Assembly: GCA_014383605.1 (NCBI GenBank)
Contig: JACNHM010000236.1
Coordinates: 1 to 12,108 of the forward strand
Origin: Chloroflexota bacterium
Lineage (GTDB): Bacteria; Chloroflexota; Anaerolineae; UBA3071
Direction of reading: 5' to 3'
DNA: 12,108 bases
Shown: piece by piece, positions 7,377-12,108 of the stretch
Layout: each line of letters begins with the position of its first letter
How positions within the stretch are numbered: the first letter of the stretch is position 1
Notes under the pieces: generated by a model
What the model was told of the DNA's origin: nothing
What the model saw: only the letters and a program-made list of their open reading frames with translations
Databases searched by the model: none
Translations under genes and position numbers: made by a program

Positions 7377-8621
7377 ATGGCCGAGGCACCCTGGAGCCGC
7401 CGCCGCTTTCTGGCCGTGGCGCTGAGCGCGGCGGCGGGTCTGTTGGCGCAGGCCTGTGGCCGGGGCAAGCCCACCGCGACGCCCACGCCGACCCGCACGC
7501 CCTCGCCATCCCCTTCCCCGCGTCCGACGCAGACGCCAACCGCTTCCCCCACCGCCACATCCACTCCCCATCTGCCCACGCACACTCCCGGCCCCAGGCC
7601 GACAGCTACGGCCACGCCCAAACCCACGCCGACGCCCACGGCGACGCCCTTTCCCCCCGGCCCACCCAGCAAGCTGGGGCTTTTCGTGGGCTACAATCAT
7701 CCCCAGGTCTTCGACCTGCTGCACACCGGCAACGTCGCCCTGGTCAAAACGCTGGAATACGACCCCAACTTCGTGGCCGACATCAAGCGGATATCGCCCC
7801 GCACCCTGGTCGTGGCCCGTTACACACCTCTGCCCCTCCCCAACCTGGCCGACTGGAACCCCGGCGAAGCGGCGCGCCAGTTCGTGGACCTGCTCCTGCC
7901 CATCGCCAGCGAACCGCGGCGGCAGGCGCACATTGACGCCTGGGAAGCCTACAACGAGCCGATCCCCAACGATGCCGAGCAGATGGCCTCCCTGGCGACC
8001 TTCGAGGCCGAACGCACGCGCCTGCTGGCGGCCGCGGGCATCCGCTCCTGCGTGGGCAACTTCAGCACCGGTCAGCCAGGGCTGGAGCTTTGGCCGGCCT
8101 TCTATCCCGCCTTGCAGGCGGTGCAGGAACATGGCGGCTATCTGGGCCTGCACGAATACGCCGCGCCGTACATGTGGTTCGCCAGCGGCGCGCACCAATT
8201 GCAGGCGGGCAGCGACGAGGGCGACGAGGGCTGGCTGACCCTGCGCTACCGCAAGGTGTACCGCCACTACCTGCAACCGGCCGGGCTGGAGGTGCCCTTG
8301 CTGATCACCGAGGCGGGCCTTGATGGCCAGGTGAGCAACCGCCCCGGCCCGCCAGGGCGGGGCTGGCAGGATTTCAGCGACTTCTGGCGGGCAGAAGGCC
8401 AGGCCAGCACCACAGGGGCCGGTTTCTACGTCGAGCAACTGGCCTGGTACGACGCCGAATTGGCCAAGGATGATTATGTCAAAGGTGCGGCCATCTACGC
8501 CCTGGCCGGGCCGGCAGGCTGGGAAACGTACGACATTCGCGGGCCGGCCGGCGACATCCTGCAGCAGTACCTGTCGGTGCATCCCCAGCGCGCCGTCCTG
8601 TTGAGCCGCGGCCGACCGTGA
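7377..8621 (+). CDS. Tat-exported lipoprotein with Thr/Pro linker and clan GH-A-like catalytic domain
   Basis: Probable cell-surface glycoside hydrolase-like protein, 414 residues. The N-terminus has SRRRFLAVALSAAAGLLAQAC, a twin-arginine signal ending in a lipobox with Cys27. Residues 31-98 are a low-complexity Thr/Pro linker, then a globular domain (99-414) begins at KLGLFVGYNHP. Two glutamates sit as in clan GH-A barrels: Glu194 in AWEAYNEP (acid/base) and Glu312 in LLITEAG (nucleophile), 118 residues apart. The gene starts three bases after the aldolase stop with no clear ribosome-binding site, suggesting coupled translation and operon membership. It might release the sugar the transporter takes up, but neither specificity nor activity can be read from the sequence; a non-catalytic relative is possible. 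Confidence 0.75.
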   Translation: MAEAPWSRRRFLAVALSAAAGLLAQACGRGKPTATPTPTRTPSPSPSPRPTQTPTASPTATSTPHLPTHTPGPRPTATATPKPTPTPTATPFPPGPPSKLGLFVGYNHPQVFDLLHTGNVALVKTLEYDPNFVADIKRISPRTLVVARYTPLPLPNLADWNPGEAARQFVDLLLPIASEPRRQAHIDAWEAYNEPIPNDAEQMASLATFEAERTRLLAAAGIRSCVGNFSTGQPGLELWPAFYPALQAVQEHGGYLGLHEYAAPYMWFASGAHQLQAGSDEGDEGWLTLRYRKVYRHYLQPAGLEVPLLITEAGLDGQVSNRPGPPGRGWQDFSDFWRAEGQASTTGAGFYVEQLAWYDAELAKDDYVKGAAIYALAGPAGWETYDIRGPAGDILQQYLSVHPQRAVLLSRGRP

Positions 8622-8639
8622 GCATAGGGAGTGAGCAAT

Positions 8640-8825
8640 ATGAAGTGGCAAGAGATGGTCCCAGTCCTTCTCTCCGTCGTGGTCATCATCCTGGTCGCCG
8701 TGCTGGAGAAGCAGAGCAAATGCACCAAGGCACCAAGGAATTGGAGAAATGGTCGGCGTCCAGAGCGTGCACCTCCCAGAATCTTTGTGTCTTGGTGTCT
8801 TGGTGGTGAGGACACAGTGGCCTGA
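8640..8825 (+). pseudogene. 5' remnant of a small membrane-protein gene, cut by a repeat
   Basis: The ATG at 8640 has a good ribosome-binding site (AGGGAG, 8626-8631, 8 bases upstream). The first 27 codons encode a convincing membrane helix: MKWQEMVPVLLSVVVIIL then VAVLEKQSK. Directly after LEKQSK, at base 8723, the CACCAAGG repeat begins. The rest of the 61-residue frame is translated repeat (CTKAPRNWRN...) and is polar and unlike a membrane protein. It ends at TGA 8823-8825. I read it as the start of a multi-span membrane protein whose remainder was lost or displaced when the repeat arrived. The family of the original protein is uncertain. Confidence 0.5.
8723..8805. repeat. Inverted repeat built of CACCAAGG units
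   Basis: Tandem CACCAAGG CACCAAGG (8723-8738) faces CTTGGTGT CTTGGTGG (8791-8806). The 15-base arms 8723-8737 and 8791-8805 are reverse complements with one G/A difference. The 53-base centre shows no gene. The element begins three bases after the last codon that still looks like the membrane protein upstream, and ends shortly before the headless secreted-type frame downstream, so it marks the join between two gene fragments. Confidence 0.7.
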
Positions 8826-8843
8826 CTGGCCGCAAAGTACGAA

Positions 8844-9419
8844 GTGTCCGGCTACGGCGAGTACGCCTGGGGCAAGCGCAACTGCCAGGTCTACGGCGGC
8901 AGCTACAGCGGCTGGGCCGTGGGCGGCGGGCGCGACGGACAGTCGTTGGCCTGTGGCAGCGATTATCCGGACAACGTGCAAAGCTGGATGGTCTACGGGC
9001 CGTTCAGCCTGGCCGACGCCACGGCTGCCGATCTGTCGTTCAAGGTTCGGGTGTATGCGGAGGCCGAGCACGACTGGTTCTTCTGGGGCGCTTCAACCGA
9101 TGGTAACAGCTTCCGCGGGCCCAAGGCTTGGGGAGACTCGCAGGGGTGGCGGGAAGAAGGGCTTGACCTGACCGATGCCCCGGGTCTCGGCGACCTGACG
9201 GGCCGGCCACGAGTCTGGATCGCTCTGATCTTCTCCAGCAATTCCAGCACCCACTTCGCCGAGGGCGTCCACGTGGACAACATCGTGCTGCGCAAGTACG
9301 TTCCGGGCACTGGCGCCACCGCAGCAGAGCCATCTGCCCGCCAGCCGGTTGCCGGCCCCGACACGTTGATCGTGGTGCCAGAGAAGGCTCTTCGTCACGC
9401 GTTGACATCTCCCTGCTGA
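8844..9419 (+). CDS. Secreted-type beta-rich domain protein lacking its N-terminus (possible gene fragment)
   Basis: Up to 191 residues from a GTG at 8844; the same frame extends back to 8826, just after a TGA. The amino-acid text looks like an extracellular beta-sandwich or carbohydrate-binding type domain: GYGEYAWGKRNCQVYGGSYSG, DNVQSWMVYGPFSL, ADLSFKVRVYAE, then RVWIALIFSSNSS and EGVHVDNIVLRKYV. There is no signal peptide, no ribosome-binding site and no good start codon, which does not fit a domain of this kind. The last 40 residues look random, and the promoter of the next gene (9402-9430) begins inside the frame. It is probably the 3' part of a longer secreted-protein gene whose 5' end was replaced. 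I do not recognise the specific family. Confidence 0.5.
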   Translation: MSGYGEYAWGKRNCQVYGGSYSGWAVGGGRDGQSLACGSDYPDNVQSWMVYGPFSLADATAADLSFKVRVYAEAEHDWFFWGASTDGNSFRGPKAWGDSQGWREEGLDLTDAPGLGDLTGRPRVWIALIFSSNSSTHFAEGVHVDNIVLRKYVPGTGATAAEPSARQPVAGPDTLIVVPEKALRHALTSPC

Positions 9420-9430
9420 TGTGGTATCAT
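9402..9430 (+). promoter_or_regulatory. Near-consensus sigma-70/sigma-A promoter for the DUF433/DUF5615 pair
   Basis: TTGACA (9402-9407) matches the -35 consensus exactly. It is followed by exactly 17 bases and TATCAT (9425-9430), five of six to the -10 consensus. Transcription would start near 9437, leaving a leader of roughly 87 bases before the ATG at 9524. It overlaps the end of the preceding reading frame, which suggests that frame is not under strong selection there. Confidence 0.75.
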
Positions 9431-9442
9431 CTGAGTGGCAGG

Positions 9443-9458
9443 CTCATGTCTTGATGAG
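9443..9458. promoter_or_regulatory. Inverted repeat next to the predicted transcription start, possible operator
   Basis: CTCAT (9443-9447) and ATGAG (9454-9458) form an inverted repeat with a 6-base centre, just downstream of the predicted start site near 9437. Toxin-antitoxin pairs are often self-repressed through such sites, so it may be an operator. The arms are short and could be chance. Confidence 0.35.
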
Positions 9459-9523
9459 AAGTACTGGGCTTCGACATCCAATTCGCCTGGCTTGGGCACT
9501 GGGAGGTTTTGGGGAGGGATAGC

Positions 9524-9760
9524 ATGTTCCTTTTTGATCGCATAACCTTTGGTCCGGATGTTTTTGGCGGCAAGGCATGCATTCGCGGCATGCGCATTTC
9601 GGTTTCGCTCATCGTCAATCTGGTGGCTAACGGGATGGCTGGCGAGGAGATCATTGACGAGTATCCCGATCTGGAACTGGAGGATATCCAACAAGCTTTG
9701 CATTATGCCGCGTGGACTGCTGCAGAAGCGGTCTACATCCCCGTAGGAGTCCCGGCGTGA
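9524..9760 (+). CDS. DUF433 family protein (antitoxin-like)
   Basis: Small DNA-binding-type protein of 78 residues, usually found beside PIN-like DUF5615 proteins and regarded as the antitoxin half of such pairs. The whole DUF433 pattern is present: DRITFGPDVFGGKACIRGMRISV (with Met in place of the common Thr in GTRI), then LVANGMAGEEIIDEYPDLELEDIQQALHYAAWTAAE. The ATG at 9524 has GGGGAGGGA at 9511-9519. It is preceded by a strong promoter of its own and overlaps the partner gene by four bases, so the two are translationally coupled. The gene appears full length. Confidence 0.88.
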   Translation: MFLFDRITFGPDVFGGKACIRGMRISVSLIVNLVANGMAGEEIIDEYPDLELEDIQQALHYAAWTAAEAVYIPVGVPA

Positions 9761-9960
9761 AGTTGCTCGCCGACATGGGTCTGGCGCGCAGTACCGTGGC
9801 TTTCCTCCGCGCTCAAGGGCACGATGCCGTTCACCTGCGCGATGAGGGGCTGCAGCGACTGGAAGACGAGCAAATCGTTGGGGCGCTGATCAGCGTCCAT
9901 GAGCGGGGCATCCGAATGCGCCTACTCCCTGTTGGAGAGGTTCCCGCAGAGGATGAATGA
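9757..9960 (+). CDS. DUF5615 (PIN-like) protein with an apparent internal in-frame deletion
   Basis: Partner of the DUF433 gene, starting at GTG 9757 and overlapping its stop by four bases. The first 41 residues match the family N-terminus: MKLLADMGLARSTVAFLRAQGHDAVHLRDEGL, then DEQI. From about residue 42 the text jumps to GALISVHERGIRMRLLPVGE, which resembles the extreme C-terminus of full-length members (about 110-120 residues). The middle, including the usual acidic DxDF motif of the PIN-like active site, is absent. The product is only 67 residues and is probably inactive as a nuclease. The join falls near bases 9870-9885. The family pattern is from memory; an alignment is needed to fix the exact limits. 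Confidence 0.75.
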   Translation: MKLLADMGLARSTVAFLRAQGHDAVHLRDEGLQRLEDEQIVGALISVHERGIRMRLLPVGEVPAEDE

Positions 9961-10007
9961 TGATCTTGGCGAGAGAATGTTTGCCACGCCCGGTTTGATG
10001 TGCATCC

Positions 10008-10081
10008 GCTGATGTCCAGCGTCTGGTACGACAGCTTGGCTTGACCAATAGCCCTTGCGGGTTCGAACCCCGCCCTGAGCC
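10008..10081 (+). other. Degenerate tRNA-like sequence with an intact T-arm
   Basis: GCGGG-TTCGAAC-CCCGC (10057-10073) is a perfect 5-bp, 7-base-loop T-arm with the classic T-loop sequence. The following CCTGAGC (10074-10080) would be the 3' acceptor strand. GCTGATG at 10008-10014, the right distance upstream, pairs with it at five of seven positions. The middle does not fold well: the anticodon stem has only about three pairs, and the base before the would-be anticodon is C, not T. It may be a decayed tRNA, a tRNA 3' end left by integration, or coincidence. It is not a functional tRNA call. Confidence 0.35.
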
Positions 10082-10105
10082 TTTTGGGTGGAAGGAGTAG
10101 AGCAA

Positions 10106-12108
10106 ATGAACAGGCAGTCCCTGACCACGCCTGGCGAGATCTCCCAGGCCCTGGAACGTTTGCTGCCCTGGGTGCAGAAGCCGGCCCGCTACACGGGCGG
10201 CGAATGGAACAGCATCGTCAAGAACTGGGACCGCACGCCCCTGCGTGTGGCCCTGGCCTTCCCCGACATCTACGAGATCGGCATGTCCAACCTGGGGCTG
10301 GCCATCCTCTACGACATCCTCAACCGTCAGCCCGACGTGCTGGCCGAGCGGGTTTACGCCCCCTGGACGGACATGGAAGCGGCCATGCGCCAGGAGGGCC
10401 TGCCCCTCTTCAGCCTGGAAAGCCGCCGCCCGCTGCGGGAGTTCGACGTCATCGGCTTCAGCCTGCCCTACGAGCAAGTGTATACCAACGCCTTGAACAT
10501 ACTCGACCTGGCGGGCATCCCGCTGCGTAGTGCCGAGCGCGGCCGGCACGATCCCCTGATCATCGCCGGCGGCACTGCCGCCTACAACCCCGAGCCAGTG
10601 CACGCCTTCTTCGACGCCTTTGTCATTGGTGAAGGGGAGGATGCTATCCTGGATGTAGTGCGGGTGTATCGGGAGTGGCAGAAGGGGCAGGAAGCAGGAG
10701 GCAAGAGGCAAGAGGCAGGAGGCAGAGGGCAGGAGGCATATCCCCTGGCCTCAGATGGGTCCCGAGGCGCGCTGCTGCGGGAACTGGCCCGCATCACTGG
10801 TGTGTACGTGCCCTCGCTTTATGAGGTCGGTTACAACGATGACGGCACGGTGGCTGCCGTGCAGCCGGCTGAGCCTGACCTGCCGCTGCCTGTGGTCAAG
10901 CGCATCGTGCCGCGCCTGCCGCCGCCGCTCACCCGCCCCATCGTGCCCTATCTCGACGTCGTGCACAACCGCGCCGCCGTGGAGATCCAGCGCGGCTGCA
11001 CGCGGGGCTGCCGCTTCTGCCTGGCGGGCATGATCTATCGCCCGCTGCGGGAGCGACCGCTGGCCGAGGTGCTGGAGGCCGTGGATGAGCTGGTCGAGCA
11101 GACCGGCTTCGAGGAGGTGGCCTTCCTCTCGCTCAGCGCCAGCGACTACAGCCGCATCGGCGAGCTGATCGAGGGCGTGATGGCTGCCCACGGCGACGGG
11201 GAGCTGAGCATCGGCCTGCCCAGCCTGCGCATCGAGTCTTTCTCCGTGGACTTGCTGGAGAAGCTGGCCCGCGGCCGGCGGCGCGGCGGCTTCACCTTCG
11301 CCCCCGAAGCGGCCACCGACCGCCTGCGCCAGGTGATCAACAAGCCCATTGCCACCGAGGCCATGCTGCAGGTGGCCGAGGAGGTTTACGCCCGCGGCTG
11401 GACGACCATCAAGCTCTACTTCATGATCGGCCATCCCACGCAGACGGAGGAGGACGTGGCGGCCATCGTCGGGCTGGCGCGGAAGGTGCGCGAGATCGGT
11501 CGGCGACACAGGGGCGGCCGGGCCAAAGTGCGGGTGAGCGTGTCCACCTTCGTGCCCAAAGCGCACACCCCCTTCCAGTGGCAGCCGCTGGCCGACGAAG
11601 CCGACCTCCAGGCGCAGATCGAGCTGCTGCGGCGCGGTCTGAGCGGGCGCGGGCTGGAGATCAGTTGGAACGATCCGCGGGAGACGCTCATCGAGGCGGC
11701 CCTCTCCCGCGGCGACCGCCGTCTGGCGGAGGTGGTGCAGCGGGCCTGGGAGCTGGGGGCCAGGTTCGACGCCTGGCAGGATCAGTTTGCCTTCGACGCC
11801 TGGGCTCAGGCCTTCGCCGAGGTGGGACTGGACCCGCAATGGTACGCCCGCCGTACCCGTTCGCCGGAGGAGCATCTGCCCTGGGAGCACATCAGCGCCG
11901 GCGTGCGCCAGGAGTTCCTGTCCGAGGAGTACCAGCGAGCGCTGCGCGGCGAGGCCACGGAGGACTGCCGTCAGCAGTGCCGCGCCTGCGGCATCCTGCG
12001 GCAGTTCGGGCCGCAGCGAGGGGATGCAGAGTGGGGCTGTCCGGCGCCAGACAGTGATCAGGGATCGGTGGTCGGTGATCAGGAACGTCGCCCCGCGCCT
12101 CTCGCCCC
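10106..12108 (+). CDS. TIGR03960-type radical SAM protein (partial, continues beyond the window)
   Basis: Iron-sulfur radical SAM enzyme of the family often linked to a TIGR03936/DUF2344 partner near ribosomal protein L21 and ribonuclease genes; its reaction is not well defined. The ATG at 10106 has GAAGGAG (10091-10097) 8 bases upstream. The N-terminal B12-binding-like part reads ARYTGGEWNSIVK, FPDIYEIGMSNLGL, IIAGGTAAYNPEP and FVIGEGED. The radical SAM core has the cluster motif Cys298-x3-Cys302-x2-Cys305 in RGCTRGCRFC, followed by SIGLPSLRIESF, FAPEAATDRLR and KLYFMIGHPT. A late cysteine cluster DCRQQCRACG lies near residues 621-630. The frame is open to base 12108, 667 codons, with no stop. 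Residues 192-211 are an inserted 7-bp repeat array, and residues near 650-660 also derive from a repeat. Confidence 0.92.
   Translation, partial: MNRQSLTTPGEISQALERLLPWVQKPARYTGGEWNSIVKNWDRTPLRVALAFPDIYEIGMSNLGLAILYDILNRQPDVLAERVYAPWTDMEAAMRQEGLPLFSLESRRPLREFDVIGFSLPYEQVYTNALNILDLAGIPLRSAERGRHDPLIIAGGTAAYNPEPVHAFFDAFVIGEGEDAILDVVRVYREWQKGQEAGGKRQEAGGRGQEAYPLASDGSRGALLRELARITGVYVPSLYEVGYNDDGTVAAVQPAEPDLPLPVVKRIVPRLPPPLTRPIVPYLDVVHNRAAVEIQRGCTRGCRFCLAGMIYRPLRERPLAEVLEAVDELVEQTGFEEVAFLSLSASDYSRIGELIEGVMAAHGDGELSIGLPSLRIESFSVDLLEKLARGRRRGGFTFAPEAATDRLRQVINKPIATEAMLQVAEEVYARGWTTIKLYFMIGHPTQTEEDVAAIVGLARKVREIGRRHRGGRAKVRVSVSTFVPKAHTPFQWQPLADEADLQAQIELLRRGLSGRGLEISWNDPRETLIEAALSRGDRRLAEVVQRAWELGARFDAWQDQFAFDAWAQAFAEVGLDPQWYARRTRSPEEHLPWEHISAGVRQEFLSEEYQRALRGEATEDCRQQCRACGILRQFGPQRGDAEWGCPAPDSDQGSVVGDQERRPAPLA
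10686..10738. repeat. Tandem array of 7-bp GGCARGA units inside the radical SAM gene
   Basis: Seven and a half consecutive heptamers (GGCAGGA, AGCAGGA, GGCAAGA, GGCAAGA, GGCAGGA, GGCAGAG, GGCAGGA, GGCA) lie between the codons for YREWQ and LLRELARITGVYVPS. They encode a Gly/Gln/Glu-rich linker absent from typical relatives. Because 7 is not a multiple of 3, gain or loss of one unit would shift the reading frame. Confidence 0.8.
12054..12084. repeat. Short direct repeat GTGATCAGG at the right edge
   Basis: GTGATCAGG occurs at 12054-12062 and again at 12076-12084, with GATCGGTG and GTCGGTG variants between them. It lies in frame within the last visible part of the radical SAM gene, just after the family's final cysteine cluster. 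It is likely part of a longer repeat that continues past the window or fades into GC-rich sequence. Confidence 0.55.

Noticed and set aside
7467..7670. Repeat region encoding Thr/Pro in the lipoprotein gene
   Set aside because: It is an ordinary low-complexity surface-protein linker with irregular codons, not a separate genetic element.
6675..9071. Very long open frame on the minus strand opposite the aldolase, glycosidase-like and repeat regions
   Set aside because: It runs through several well-supported plus-strand genes and the repeat. Its product is Gly/Arg/His-rich low complexity, as expected from the antisense of GC-rich codons.
10686..10738. CRISPR-like array
   Set aside because: Units are 7 bp, directly adjacent and without spacers; they form a simple tandem repeat.

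Overview
The window is GC-rich bacterial DNA that most likely comes from a Chloroflexota (Anaerolineae/Caldilinea-like) chromosome or metagenome contig. This is an inference from three things: a lipoprotein with a long Thr/Pro linker, the protein families present, and several unrelated short interspersed repeats lying between and inside genes. No marker gene settles the taxonomy. All supported genes are on the + strand.

Positions 232-7373 hold one complete sugar uptake and breakdown operon. In order it encodes a lipoprotein sugar-binding protein (232-1245), a double-domain sugar ABC ATPase (1558-3057), two RbsC-type permeases (3059-4054 and 4179-5165), an FGGY sugar kinase (5162-6667) and a class II metal-dependent aldolase (6708-7373). 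The expected route is uptake of a sugar, phosphorylation, then cleavage to a triose phosphate and an aldehyde. No isomerase is present, so the sugar either enters as a ketose or is isomerised by an enzyme encoded elsewhere. A Tat-type lipoprotein with clan GH-A-like catalytic glutamates (7377-8621) follows three bases after the aldolase stop and may act on glycans at the cell surface. A strong hairpin terminator and a structured 312-base spacer separate the binding protein from the transporter genes, which would favour expression of the binding protein.

Positions 8640-9419 look like a rearrangement scar. A membrane-protein start, an inverted repeat of CACCAAGG units, and a secreted-type domain lacking an N-terminus lie in one frame separated by a single TGA. 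Positions 9402-9960 hold a promoter with near-consensus boxes, a DUF433 antitoxin-like gene, and a DUF5615 (PIN-like) partner. The partner appears to have lost its middle section, including the catalytic acidic motif. A degenerate tRNA-like sequence follows (about 10008-10081).

The right end (10106 to the window edge) is a TIGR03960-type radical SAM gene that runs off the window. It carries an in-frame array of 7-bp repeats and, near the edge, a second short repeat. No wholly new multi-gene system is evident. The most unusual signals are the heptamer array inside the radical SAM gene, the internally deleted DUF5615 gene, the repeat-bounded gene scar, and a short substitution-rich, T-poor stretch inside the binding-protein gene.
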